NCBI RefSeq assembly: GCF_014084105.1
Contig: NZ_CP048289.1
Location: forward strand, 1,249,922-1,313,921
Source: Streptacidiphilus sp. P02-A3a
GTDB taxonomy: Bacteria > Actinomycetota > Actinomycetes > Streptomycetales > Streptomycetaceae
DNA length: 64,000 nucleotides
Direction: 5' to 3'
Program-made: the position numbers and the translations under genes
Notes under the pieces: model-generated
Database searches by the model: none
Told to the model about the DNA's origin: nothing
What the model saw: the letters and a program-made list of their open reading frames with translations, nothing else
Shown here: positions 55,524-64,000 of the stretch, one piece after another
Layout: each line of letters starts with the position of its first letter
Numbering within the stretch: position 1 is the stretch's first letter

Positions 55524-58500
55524 GTGGCCGCCCGTGATCCGCGCGCCACCCGGCCGGAAGCCAGCAGCTCAGGCCCCCGATCCGACGGCGCGCACACCCT
55601 GCCGTCCAGCGAACCGGGGCCAGCCACCGCGATGACTGCCACAGCGACTCCCTACGGCCACCCTGCGCCAGGACGCCCACCCGCGTACCCCCGGCACCTG
55701 GTCACCGCCGTCCTCGTCGCCCACGACGGAGCCCGCTGGCTGCCACAGGCCCTCAACGGCCTGCTCGCTCAGGACCGTCCGGCCCAGCGCATCCTCGCGG
55801 CCGACACCGGCTCCACCGACCAGAGCCCGCAGTTGCTCGCCGACGCGCTCGGCCCCGACGCCGTCCACCAGTACGGTCGTCGTACCGGCTTCGGCGCCGC
55901 CGTCAACGAGACCGTGCGCGGCACCAGCCCGCTGCGGCCCGAGGACCTGCCCTACACCATCACCGACGGCGGCTACGACCCGGTCGGGAACGGCGGCGGC
56001 GACCAGTTCGGCGACCCCCTCGGCCACCACGACGAACTCGCCGCCGACCAGATGCTCGCGGGCGGCTCCAGCGAACCGGTGGAATGGCTGTGGCTGCTCC
56101 ACGACGACTGCGAGCCCGCGCCCGACGCGCTGCGCAAACTGCTCCAGGTGGCCGAGACCACCCCCACCGCCGCCGTCATCGGCCCGAAGCTCCGCAGCTG
56201 GTACGACCGCAGGCAGCTGCTTGAGGTCGGCGTCAGCATCGCCCGCAGCGGACGCCGCTGGACCGGCCTCGACCGGCGCGAGCAGGACCAGGGCCAGCGC
56301 GACCAGGTCCGGCCGGTGCTCTCGGTCTCCACCGCGGGCATGCTGGTCCGCCGCGACGTCTTCGAGGAGCTCGGCGGCTTCGACGACGCGCTGCCGCTGA
56401 TGCGCGACGACGTCGACCTGTGCTGGCGGGTCGCCGCGGCCGGACACCGCACCGTGGTCGCCCCGGACGCCGCCCTGCGGCACGCCGAGGCCGCCAGCCG
56501 CGAACGCCGCCCCATCGACTGCGCCCGCCCCGGCCACCCGCACCGCATCGACAAGGCCGGCGCGGTCTTCACGCTGCTGGCCAACTCCCGCGGGCTGCTG
56601 CTGCCGTACCTGATGCTGCGGATCACCGTCAGCACCCTGCTGCGCGCCCTCGGCTACCTGCTCGGCAAGACCCCCGGCCAGGCCGTGGACGAACTCGCCG
56701 GGCTCGCCCACGTGCTGCTCCGCTTCGGCGGGGTGCTCGCCGCCCGCGGCCGCCGCCGCCGTACCCGCAGCCACGACGCCATAGACGACCGGAGCCTGTT
56801 CCCGGCGCCCGGTGCGACCGCCCGGGCGGCCGTCGAGAACCTGTTCGCCGACCTGGCCGGGCGGACCGGCAACGAGGCGATGTCCAGCCGCCACGGCTCG
56901 GTCGAGTCCGGACCGGTCGACGACGACGCCGAGTTCCTGGAGATCGAGCAGTTCGCCCGGCTGAAGCGGATCGCCCGCAAGCCCGCGCCGGTCCTCTTCG
57001 CCGCCCTGCTGGTGATCACCCTCGTCGCCTGCCGCAACCTGCTCGGCACCGGAGCCCTCTACGGCGGCGCGCTGCTGCCCACCCCCGGCGGCGCGTCCGA
57101 CCTCTGGCAGCAGTACGCGGCCAGCTGGCAGGCCAACGGCGTCGGCTCGGCCGGTGGCGCCCCGCCGTACCTCGGGGTGCTCGCCGCGCTGTCCAGCCTG
57201 ACGCTCGGCAACCCCGGACTGGCCGTCAGCCTGCTGCTGATCCTCGCCGTGCCGCTCGCGGGCGTCTCCGCCTACCTGGTGTCCCGGCCGCTGATCGCCT
57301 CCCGCTTCGTGCGGGCCTGGGCCAGCGCCGGGTACGCGCTGCTGCCCGCGGCCACCGGCGCGCTCGCCCAGGGCCGGATCGGCACGGCGGTACTGGCTGT
57401 GCTGCTGCCGCCGCTCGCCCGCGCCGCCGCCATCGCCGTCGGCCTCGGTATCCGCCGCGAGACCGCTGCCCGCGGCGGACGCCCGGGCTGGCGCAGCGCC
57501 TGGGTCGCCGCCCTGCTGCTGACCCTCACCACCGCCTTCGTCCCGCTCGCCTGGGTGCTCGGGCTGCTGCTCGCCGGTGGCGCGCTGCTCGCCGCCTTCC
57601 TGCGCGGCGGCGCCTTCGGCCGCGGCCTGGGCGCGCTGCGCACCCTCGGCCTGCGCTGCGTGGTCATCGTCGGCACCCCGCTGCTGGTACTCGCCCCCTG
57701 GTCGCTCGGCCTGCTCACGCACCCGGCGCGGCTGCTGCTGGAGGCCGGGATCCCCGGCGCGGTCGGCCCGACCGCGACGGCCGCCAACCTGCTGCTGCTC
57801 AACCCGGGCGGCAGCGGCACCGTCCCCGGCCTGCTGGTCGTCGGCATCCTGCTGGCCGCGCTGGCCGCGCTGCTGCGCGCCGACCGCCGCCGGGCCGTGG
57901 TCGCCGCCTGGGGCGGCGCCTCCGTCGGCATCCTCGGCACGGTGCTCACCGCCGCCGTGAAGGTGGTGCCCGGACCGGGCCAGCAGGCGGTCTCGGTCTG
58001 GGCCGGACCAGCCACCCTGATCGCCGGGATCGCGCTGCTCTCCGCCGCCGCCATCGGCGCCGACGGGGCCCGGGACCGGGTCGCCGGGATCGACTTCGGC
58101 TGGCGGCAGCCGGTCGCCGCGATCGTCCTGCTCGCCGCCGGGCTGGCACCGGTCGCCGCCGCCGGATGGTGGGTGCTGCACGGCGCCGACGGCCCGCTGG
58201 AGCGCGGCAACGGACAGCTGGTACCCGCCTTCATCGCCCAGCAGGCGGGCGGCACCAACCAGATCCGCACGCTGGTCCTGCGGACCGGTGACAACGGCGG
58301 AGTGGTCTCGTACTCCCTGGTCCGCGGCACCGGGCCGACCATCGGCAGCGCCGAGTCCAGCGACGCGACCGCCCCCTCCGCGAACCTCAGCGCCCTGGTC
58401 GGCAACCTGGTCGCCGGGGCCGGCGGCGAACCGGCGGACCAGCTCGCCGACTACGCGGTGCAGTACATCCAGGTCCTGGCCCCGGTCAGCGCCCAGCTCA

Positions 58501-59657
58501 GCGCGAACCTCGACGGCACCCCCGGGCTCACCCGGCTCAACCAGCAGCAGAGCGGCAGCATCTGGCGGCTCACCGCGAACGTGTCCCGGGCGGTCATCCA
58601 GAGCCAGGGCGGCGCCGACGTCAGCGTCCCCGCCGGAGCGGTGGACGTCGACGCGACCATCGCCGCCGGTACCTCCGGCCGGGTGCTGCGCCTCGCCGAC
58701 TCCGCCGACCCGGGCTGGCACGCCACCCTGGACGGGACCGCGCTCACCCCGACCACGGTCGACGGCTGGGCGCAGGGCTTCGAACTGCCCGCGAGCGGCG
58801 GCAAGCTGGCCGTGTCCTACCGGGAGAGCCCGACGCACATCGGCTGGATCGCCGGACAGTCCTTCCTGGCCCTGGTGGTGCTGGTGCTGGCGCTGCCGGG
58901 ACGCCGCGACCACCGCGACGACGACCAGCCGGAGGAGGGCGACGGCCCGGAGGCCCAGGCGGCCACCGAGGCCCCGCTGCCCGGCTCCCGCCGGGCCCGC
59001 CGACTGGCCGCGGACGCCGCGGACGACGAGGCGACCGCCCCCGGCGAGCCGTCGGCCGACCCGGGCGCGGAGCCCCCGCTGCGGCCCCAGTCGGAGCCGG
59101 AGCCGGAGCCGGTCTCGGCCTTCGTGCCGGCGCAGCAGGCCTGGGAGCAGCCGCCGCAGCCGTACGCCCAGCCCGAGGCCACCCAGCCGTACGGCTGGGA
59201 CCAGTACGCCACCCCGCAGCAGCCCTACGAGCAGCAGGGGTACGAGCAGCAGCCCTACCCCGCCGAGCCGGGGTACCAGCAGCCCTACTACCCGGAGCAG
59301 CAGTACCCCGGGCAGCCGTACTACCCGGACCAGGGCTTCCCGCCCGAGCCCGGCTTCGCCCCCGAGCCGGGTTACGCGCCGGAACCTGGGTACGCGCCCG
59401 AGCCGGGCTACGTGCCGGAACCTGGGTACCCGCCCGAGCCGGGCTACGTGCCGGAACAGGCCTACCCGGCCGAGCCGGGCTACGGCCCCGAGCAGGGCTA
59501 TCCGCAGCCGGGATACGAATGGCCCGGCGGCGTACCGGTGCCCGGCCAGGCCGTGCCCCAGCACGACACCGGGGCCTACGGCTCGCTCCCGCCCGACGAC
59601 CCGTGGCTCCAGGGCAACGACGCGCACGGCACCCACCACGACGGAACCGGGAACTGA
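55524..59657 (+). CDS. Large membrane glycosyltransferase (GT2) with repetitive tail
   Basis: The 1377-aa protein has a GT2 domain (about 58-300; VTAVLVAHDGARWLPQAL, ADTGSTDQS, and LLHDDCEP with the nucleotide-sugar Asp pair), then helices (about 345-380), more than ten further helices (about 495-900), an extracytosolic domain (about 905-1105), a helix (about 1110-1130), and a cytosolic tail that becomes Pro/Glu/Gly/Tyr repeats (PEPGY, QQPY) after about 1200. It probably assembles a cell-surface glycan. The start is uncertain: GTG 55524 or ATG 55632. DUF5719 gene follows after 6 bases. Confidence 0.88.
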   Translation: MAARDPRATRPEASSSGPRSDGAHTLPSSEPGPATAMTATATPYGHPAPGRPPAYPRHLVTAVLVAHDGARWLPQALNGLLAQDRPAQRILAADTGSTDQSPQLLADALGPDAVHQYGRRTGFGAAVNETVRGTSPLRPEDLPYTITDGGYDPVGNGGGDQFGDPLGHHDELAADQMLAGGSSEPVEWLWLLHDDCEPAPDALRKLLQVAETTPTAAVIGPKLRSWYDRRQLLEVGVSIARSGRRWTGLDRREQDQGQRDQVRPVLSVSTAGMLVRRDVFEELGGFDDALPLMRDDVDLCWRVAAAGHRTVVAPDAALRHAEAASRERRPIDCARPGHPHRIDKAGAVFTLLANSRGLLLPYLMLRITVSTLLRALGYLLGKTPGQAVDELAGLAHVLLRFGGVLAARGRRRRTRSHDAIDDRSLFPAPGATARAAVENLFADLAGRTGNEAMSSRHGSVESGPVDDDAEFLEIEQFARLKRIARKPAPVLFAALLVITLVACRNLLGTGALYGGALLPTPGGASDLWQQYAASWQANGVGSAGGAPPYLGVLAALSSLTLGNPGLAVSLLLILAVPLAGVSAYLVSRPLIASRFVRAWASAGYALLPAATGALAQGRIGTAVLAVLLPPLARAAAIAVGLGIRRETAARGGRPGWRSAWVAALLLTLTTAFVPLAWVLGLLLAGGALLAAFLRGGAFGRGLGALRTLGLRCVVIVGTPLLVLAPWSLGLLTHPARLLLEAGIPGAVGPTATAANLLLLNPGGSGTVPGLLVVGILLAALAALLRADRRRAVVAAWGGASVGILGTVLTAAVKVVPGPGQQAVSVWAGPATLIAGIALLSAAAIGADGARDRVAGIDFGWRQPVAAIVLLAAGLAPVAAAGWWVLHGADGPLERGNGQLVPAFIAQQAGGTNQIRTLVLRTGDNGGVVSYSLVRGTGPTIGSAESSDATAPSANLSALVGNLVAGAGGEPADQLADYAVQYIQVLAPVSAQLSANLDGTPGLTRLNQQQSGSIWRLTANVSRAVIQSQGGADVSVPAGAVDVDATIAAGTSGRVLRLADSADPGWHATLDGTALTPTTVDGWAQGFELPASGGKLAVSYRESPTHIGWIAGQSFLALVVLVLALPGRRDHRDDDQPEEGDGPEAQAATEAPLPGSRRARRLAADAADDEATAPGEPSADPGAEPPLRPQSEPEPEPVSAFVPAQQAWEQPPQPYAQPEATQPYGWDQYATPQQPYEQQGYEQQPYPAEPGYQQPYYPEQQYPGQPYYPDQGFPPEPGFAPEPGYAPEPGYAPEPGYVPEPGYPPEPGYVPEQAYPAEPGYGPEQGYPQPGYEWPGGVPVPGQAVPQHDTGAYGSLPPDDPWLQGNDAHGTHHDGTGN
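59378..59449 (+). repeat. Two 36-bp repeats in the glycosyltransferase tail
   Basis: 59378-59413 and 59414-59449 are identical but for one base and each encode two PEPGY-type units. They lie in a longer degenerate stretch (about 59200-59520) of the same five- and six-residue motif. Confidence 0.85.
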
Positions 59658-59663
59658 GCCGAG

Positions 59664-61187
59664 ATGATCAGCCGTACCACGCAGTCCCTGCTCGGAGCCG
59701 TCGGCGTGCTCGCCATCGCCGTCGGCGTGGCCGAGGTCCACCCGCCGACCAGCCAGGCGGCGGTCTCCGGCACCACCGTGCGCACCGCCGTGCAGAACAC
59801 CGCCCTGGTGTGCCCGGCGCCGCTCCAGGGCGGCGGCAGCACCGTCTACAGCCTGGCCGTCCCGGGATCGTCCAGCAGCACCTCGACGACCGGCAGCGCG
59901 GTACTCAGCCCGCTGGCGGCGGGCAGCGGGGCGGGACCGGCCGCCTCGTCCTCCGCCGCGCCGTCGGCGTCCTCCTCGGCGCCCGCGTCCACGCCGCAGG
60001 CGCTGGTCCAGCAGACCAGTATCGGCGGCACGACCAGCGCGAAGGGGGCGTCCGGCGACAAGGCGCCCGCGCTGACCGGCACCGCCACCGGCGCGACCGC
60101 CCCCGGGTTCACCGTGCAGCAGACCACGACCGACACCGACCAGACCCTCTCCGGGACCGAGTGCACCGCCCCCGGCACGGACTTCTGGTTCGCGGGGGCC
60201 GACTCGAACAAGGGCAGCAACGACACCATCGAACTGACCAACACCGAGGACACCGCCTCCGACGCCGACATCCACATCTTCAACGGCGCGGGCGAGGTGG
60301 AGAACGCCCAGGCGTCCAACCTCGACATCCCCGCCGACGGCAGCCTGTCGCTGTCGCTGTCGAGCCTGCTCAGCCCGTTCAACAGCAACACCTCGCTGGC
60401 CGTGCACGTGGTCGTGCACACCGGACGGATCGCCGCCGCCCTGCACGCGCAGAGCAGCCACGGAACCGACTGGCTGCCCGCCACCACGCTCGGCACCAGC
60501 CAGGTCATCCCCGGCCTGCCCGGCGACGTCAGTGACGCGACGCTGGTGGTGGCCGACACCGGGGCCACCGACGCGGAGCTGAACATCCACCTCGCCTCCT
60601 CCGGCGGCCTGATCGTCCCGGCCGGTCACGAGTCCATCGACGTCAAGGCGGGCACGGTGGCCTCGGTGGACCTCGGCGCGATCACCCACGGCGAGCCCGC
60701 CACACTCGAACTCACCCCGGCGTCCGGCACCGGCCAGCCGCCGGTCCCGGTGGTCGCCGGGATCCAGGTGGTCCGGGGCGGCAGCGGCTCCACGGACACT
60801 GGCTACCTGGCCGGAGCCGGTCCGATCGGGCAGCGCACCACGGCTGCGGGCGACTCGGCCGGTGACTCGACGCTGCTGCTCAGCACCCTCACCACGGCCT
60901 CGACCGTGAAGGTCACCTCGGTCGGCGGCAGCGGCAGCACCCCGAGCGTGCAGAACGTGTCCGTCCCGGCGGGGGCGACCGTGTCGGTGACGCCGAAGGC
61001 GCCGTCCGGCAGCGGTCCCTTCGCGGTGACCATCGAACCGGTCTCCGGCGGCCCCGTCTACGCGGCGAGGATGATCAGCCGAAAGAGTGGTTCCAACCTC
61101 GGGTTCACCATCCAGCAGCTCTCGGACGACCACAGCACGGTGGAGATCCCGCACGTGGTCCAGGACGGCTCGGTGCTGCTGCCCTGA
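59664..61187 (+). CDS. Secreted DUF5719 family protein
   Basis: The 507-aa protein has an N-terminal signal segment (about 8-25, then VHPPTSQAAVSG) and a Ser/Ala/Thr-rich region (about 65-115). The rest is beta-rich, with DFWFAGADSNKGSNDTIELTN and repeated Ig-like strands. It is probably exported and wall-associated. It lies 6 bases after the large glycosyltransferase, so they are one operon and may work together. No catalytic residue is known. Confidence 0.85.
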   Translation: MISRTTQSLLGAVGVLAIAVGVAEVHPPTSQAAVSGTTVRTAVQNTALVCPAPLQGGGSTVYSLAVPGSSSSTSTTGSAVLSPLAAGSGAGPAASSSAAPSASSSAPASTPQALVQQTSIGGTTSAKGASGDKAPALTGTATGATAPGFTVQQTTTDTDQTLSGTECTAPGTDFWFAGADSNKGSNDTIELTNTEDTASDADIHIFNGAGEVENAQASNLDIPADGSLSLSLSSLLSPFNSNTSLAVHVVVHTGRIAAALHAQSSHGTDWLPATTLGTSQVIPGLPGDVSDATLVVADTGATDAELNIHLASSGGLIVPAGHESIDVKAGTVASVDLGAITHGEPATLELTPASGTGQPPVPVVAGIQVVRGGSGSTDTGYLAGAGPIGQRTTAAGDSAGDSTLLLSTLTTASTVKVTSVGGSGSTPSVQNVSVPAGATVSVTPKAPSGSGPFAVTIEPVSGGPVYAARMISRKSGSNLGFTIQQLSDDHSTVEIPHVVQDGSVLLP

Positions 61188-61196
61188 GCCGTCCCG

Positions 61197-61252
61197 CCCC
61201 GCCGGGGCCAGTCCTCCCCGCTGGGCCAGTCCACCCCGCCGGGGCTAGTCCT
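61197..61252. repeat. Three 18-19-bp tandem repeats between convergent genes
   Basis: ccccgccggggccagtcct (61197-61215) is followed by two near-copies at 61216-61233 and 61234-61252. Each copy includes a ccccg-c-cgggg-like hairpin, so the set may end transcription from both sides. The third covers the zincin-like stop codon. Confidence 0.75.
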
Positions 61253-61703
61253 CCTCGCCGAAGCGGGGGTCGACCGACTCGGGATCGACCCCCAGCAGTT
61301 CGGCGACCTGTTCCACGACGATCTCGTGGACGAGCGCCGCGCGCTCGTCCCGGCCCTTGGCACGGCTCTCCACCGGCCGCCGGTAGATCACGATCCGGGC
61401 CGAACCGCCCTTGGGCGCCGGCAGCAGGCGGCCCAGCAGCACGTCGTCGGCGCGGACGTCGTCCAGATCCGGCTCGGGCTCCCCGGGCAGCGGGCCCGGC
61501 ACGTCCTGAACCGCGAACTCCACCTCGCTGAGCTGCGGCCATCGCCGCTCAAGGCGCTCCACGGACTCCCGGACGAAGTCGTCGAAGATCTCCGATCTGC
61601 TCAGCGTGATGGGCACCTGCGGGGGCGCCAGGGGGCCGCGAAGCCCACGACCGTGACGGTCGCGTCGGCGCGGACGGCTGTCGGAGGCGGCTGGTCTGTC
61701 CAC
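61245..61703 (-). CDS. Zincin-like protein of the metallopeptidase family COG3824, motif degenerate
   Basis: The 152-aa protein starts with a basic tail (RPRRRDRHGRGLRGP), then the conserved small zincin-like domain: ERRWPQLSEVEFAVQDVP, IVIYRRPVE and the final HEIVVEQVAELLG. Where a zinc peptidase has HExxH, this has HEIVV followed by Glu, so one zinc His is missing. Streptomyces homologues appear to share the change, as I recall. It may bind metal differently or be non-catalytic. GTG 61703 is selected because the basic tail is conserved in Streptomyces; GTG 61616 is an alternative. Confidence 0.85.
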   Translation of the reverse strand: MDRPAASDSRPRRRDRHGRGLRGPLAPPQVPITLSRSEIFDDFVRESVERLERRWPQLSEVEFAVQDVPGPLPGEPEPDLDDVRADDVLLGRLLPAPKGGSARIVIYRRPVESRAKGRDERAALVHEIVVEQVAELLGVDPESVDPRFGEED

Positions 61704-61852
61704 CCGGCCAACACTACTGAGGTCCGCACCCGATTCGGGACAGTGGCACAGTCGGGACGGGGGCGCCTTCGGGACATGTTCCGGGCACATTCCGGGCGAC
61801 ACGGCGGGCTGGTCGTCGCGGCCCGGTCGCGAGTGCGGTACCGTCCATCGTC

Positions 61853-62218
61853 GTGAGCCCTGTCCGTCGCTGTTCGCGCACCGCGTGCGGTCGTCCCGCC
61901 GTCGCGACGCTGACGTACGTCTACGCGGACTCGACGGCTGTCCTCGGCCCGCTCGCCACCTACGCCGAACCGCACTGCTACGACCTGTGCGCCGAGCACT
62001 CCGAGCGCCTCACCGCGCCGCGCGGGTGGGAGGTGGTCCGCCTCACCGTCGACTCCGGGCCGATCCGGCCCAGTGGCGACGACCTGGAGGCGCTGGCCAA
62101 CGCCGTCCGCGAGGCGGCCAGACCGCCGGTACGCCGTCAGGACGGCGGCAGCCAGGCGGATCCGACCGAGGTCGGCCGCCGAGGCCACCTCCGCGTCCTG
62201 CGCTCGCCCGACGCCTGA
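61853..62218 (+). CDS. DUF3499 family protein
   Basis: The 121-aa protein has the family signature at its N-terminus: RRCSRTACGRPAVATLTYVYADSTAVLGPL, then HCYDLCAEHSERLTAPRGW. Four cysteines and two histidines in that first half suggest a zinc ribbon. It is divergent from the zincin-like gene and 125 bases upstream of manB, an order conserved across actinobacteria. Function unknown. It starts GTG. Confidence 0.93.
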   Translation: MSPVRRCSRTACGRPAVATLTYVYADSTAVLGPLATYAEPHCYDLCAEHSERLTAPRGWEVVRLTVDSGPIRPSGDDLEALANAVREAARPPVRRQDGGSQADPTEVGRRGHLRVLRSPDA

Positions 62219-62343
62219 ATCCGGGACCCTCCGTACACGCGCACCCGGTACATTGCCTCCCGGGGCCGAGGGCTTCAGTCCCGGTAGTCCCGGTGGAAGA
62301 CGAGCGTCGGAAGACGTGCGACGAGAATTGGCGGAGACCCCGA

Positions 62344-63735
62344 GTGCGTGACCTCAAGCAGATCGTGAAGGCGTATGACGTGCGCGGCGTGGTCCCCGAG
62401 CAGTGGGACGAGTCGCTCTCCCGTGCCTTCGGGGCAGCATTCGTCCAGGTCACCGGCGCGAGTGCGATCGTTGTCGGCCATGACATGCGCCCGTCCTCGC
62501 CCGGGCTGAGCCGCGCCTTCGCCGAGGGCGCCGCCGCACAGGGGACCGACGTCGTCGAGATCGGGCTCTGCTCGACCGACCAGCTGTACTTCGCCAGCGG
62601 CAAGCTGGACCTGCCCGGCGCGATGTTCACCGCCAGCCACAACCCCGCCCAGTACAACGGCATCAAGCTGTGCCGCGCCGGTGCCGCCCCGATCGGCGAG
62701 GACACCGGTCTGGTGGAGATCCGCGAGCTGGTGGAGTCCTGGACCGACGCCGAGGGCACGGTGACCGTTCCGGCCGCCGCCGAGGGCGTCACCGAGGGCC
62801 TGATCACCCAGCAGGACGAGCTGCACCCCTACGCGGCCTATCTGCGCGGCCTGGTGGAGCTCAGCGGTATCCGCCCGCTGAAGGTCGCCGTCGACGCCGG
62901 GAACGGCATGGGCGGCCACACCGTGCCGACCGTCTTCGACGGCCTCCCGCTGGACGTCGTGCCCATGTACTTCGAACTCGACGGGACCTTCCCCAACCAC
63001 GAGGCGAACCCGCTCGACCCGAAGAACCTGGTCGACCTCCAGGCCAAGGTGCGCGAGGTCGGCGCCGACATCGGCCTCGCCTTCGACGGCGACGCCGACC
63101 GCTGCTTCGTGGTGGACGAGCGCGGCGAGCCGATCTCCCCCTCCGCGATCACCGCCCTGGTCGCGGTCCGCGAGCTGGCCAAGGCCAAGGCGGCCGGGGA
63201 GCCGGAGCCGACGATCATCCACAACCTGATCACCTCCTGGACCGTGCCCGAGGTCGTTCGCGAGCACGGCGGCAAGACCGTCCGCACCCGGGTCGGACAC
63301 TCCTTCATCAAGCAGGAGATGGCCCGCACCGGCGCGGTCTTCGGCGGCGAGCACTCGGCGCACTACTACTTCCGCGACTTCTGGCGCGCCGACACCGGCA
63401 TGCTGGCCGCCCTGCACGTCCTGGCCGCGCTCGGCGAGCAGCAGGGCACGCTCTCCGCCCTGGTCGCCGAGTACGACCGTTACGCCGCCTCGGGCGAGAT
63501 CAACAGCACCGTGGACGACCAGAAGGCGCGCACCGCCGCCGTCCGCGCCGCCTACGCCGAGGTCCCGGGCGTGGTCTTCGACGAGCTCGACGGGCTGACG
63601 GTCACCGTGGGCGACTGGTGGTTCAACCTCCGGGCCTCCAACACCGAGCCGCTGCTCCGGCTCAACGTGGAGGCCCGGGACGAGGCCACCATGGCCAAGG
63701 TCCGCGACGAGGTCCTGGCCATCGTCCGCGGCTGA
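62344..63735 (+). CDS. manB: Phosphomannomutase/phosphoglucomutase
   Basis: The 463-aa enzyme interconverts mannose-6-phosphate and mannose-1-phosphate for GDP-mannose and wall glycan synthesis. The phosphoserine loop TASHNP, the metal loop DGDADR, the sugar loop GGEHSAHYYF and the phosphate loop RASNTEPLLRL are all present. The GTG at 62344 follows GCGGAGA. It lies downstream of DUF3499 and upstream of a Trm112-like gene. Confidence 0.95.
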   Translation: MRDLKQIVKAYDVRGVVPEQWDESLSRAFGAAFVQVTGASAIVVGHDMRPSSPGLSRAFAEGAAAQGTDVVEIGLCSTDQLYFASGKLDLPGAMFTASHNPAQYNGIKLCRAGAAPIGEDTGLVEIRELVESWTDAEGTVTVPAAAEGVTEGLITQQDELHPYAAYLRGLVELSGIRPLKVAVDAGNGMGGHTVPTVFDGLPLDVVPMYFELDGTFPNHEANPLDPKNLVDLQAKVREVGADIGLAFDGDADRCFVVDERGEPISPSAITALVAVRELAKAKAAGEPEPTIIHNLITSWTVPEVVREHGGKTVRTRVGHSFIKQEMARTGAVFGGEHSAHYYFRDFWRADTGMLAALHVLAALGEQQGTLSALVAEYDRYAASGEINSTVDDQKARTAAVRAAYAEVPGVVFDELDGLTVTVGDWWFNLRASNTEPLLRLNVEARDEATMAKVRDEVLAIVRG

Positions 63736-63753
63736 CCCCGCTCCCAGGCTCCG

Positions 63754-63818
63754 CCGTACCTCTGCCCGCCCACTGCGGGCCCACTGCCCGCCCACTGCGG
63801 GCCCGGGCAGAGGTACGG
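63754..63818 (+). terminator. Long hairpin after manB
   Basis: Fifteen-base arms at 63754-63768 and 63804-63818 pair perfectly. The 35-base centre holds two copies of cccactgcggg separated by ccactgcccg. It lies between two genes of the same direction, so it is either a manB terminator or an attenuator for the next gene. Confidence 0.6.
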
Positions 63819-63886
63819 TAGCTTGCCGGAGGAACGCACACCTCTTCCCACCACCGACTCTTCCCACCACCGACGGAGCGACCGGA

Positions 63887-64000
63887 ATGAGCATCGACCC
63901 CGCCCTGCTGGAGATCTTCGCCTGCCCGCAGTGCCACGCGCCGCTCACCGAGACCGACGAGGAGCTGGTCTGCACCGGCGCCGACTGCGGCCTCGCCTAC
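63887..64000 (+). CDS. Trm112-like zinc-ribbon protein, N-terminal part
   Basis: The first 38 codons are visible. ALLEIFACPQCHAPL and the later CTGADCG supply the two cysteine pairs of the Trm112/YcaR zinc ribbon, which activates methyltransferases or acts in unknown ways in bacteria. ATG 63887 is followed at once by the family start. The window ends before the stop codon. Confidence 0.88.
   Translation, partial: MSIDPALLEIFACPQCHAPLTETDEELVCTGADCGLAY

Noticed and set aside
55569..61154. 1861-codon open frame opposite the large glycosyltransferase and DUF5719 genes
   Set aside because: It mirrors two well-supported genes on the other strand, crosses their boundary and has only Gly/Arg/Ala-rich composition.

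Overview
The window is very GC-rich (strong third-position G/C, many GTG starts, GGAGG-type ribosome sites) and carries gene neighbourhoods typical of the Streptomycetaceae (Streptomyces, Kitasatospora, Streptacidiphilus): acyl-CoA carboxylase with an epsilon subunit, whiB, class III cya, an F420 biosynthesis pair and an actinobacterial hut pathway. It reads as ordinary chromosome. I see no tRNA or rRNA gene, CRISPR array, transposase, integrase, phage module or natural-product cluster. Both end genes run off the window.

Layout. 0-10.9 kb: 3' end of a DeoR regulator, acyl-CoA carboxylase genes (accA2, pccE, pccB) with maf and a 43-aa membrane peptide between them, then birA, adenylate cyclase and a GGDEF diguanylate cyclase. 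10.9-22.9 kb: fdhD and the histidine-utilisation genes hutH, hutU, an M20 amidohydrolase, hutF and hutI. A RpiR/SIS regulator and five small envelope or unknown genes lie between hutH and hutU. 23-32.9 kb: a two-component system, a GtrA protein, purK-purE, a dipeptidase, a two-gene ABC system, a methionyl-tRNA synthetase that resembles archaeal/eukaryotic enzymes, and a CoA-binding protein. 32.9-43.6 kb: UDP-glucose dehydrogenase, an acyl-CoA dehydrogenase, then a seven-gene minus-strand block (binding protein, two permeases, ATPase, HAD phosphatase, SMR pump, MIO-less lyase homologue) facing a divergent GntR/UTRA regulator. 43.8-64 kb: an envelope and developmental locus with a GT2 glycosyltransferase, LCP and LytR_C proteins, a TIGR03089 protein, an AlkA-like glycosylase, fbiB-fbiA, a second two-component system, cysteine dioxygenase, whiB, a 1377-aa membrane glycosyltransferase with a DUF5719 partner, a zincin-like protein, DUF3499, manB and a Trm112-like gene. 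Much of this last block matches, from memory, the order around M. tuberculosis whiB2-fbiA-fbiB-manB.

How the genes work together. Propionyl/acetyl-CoA carboxylation (AccA2, PccB, PccE) needs the biotin ligase encoded divergently beside it. Histidine can be taken to glutamate by HutH, HutU, HutI and HutF, with the M20 enzyme a candidate for the missing deformylase step. manB and ugd supply sugar nucleotides for the glycosyltransferases, and LCP proteins attach glycopolymers. cAMP and c-di-GMP synthesis, the small membrane peptide and WhiB point to developmental control.

The most unusual items are a histidine-ammonia-lyase homologue that has lost the residues forming the MIO electrophile, inside an uncharacterised transport block; the archaeal/eukaryal-like MetRS; a zincin-family protein without an HExxH motif; and a crowded regulatory interval at 13.86-14.19 kb with three kinds of repeat.
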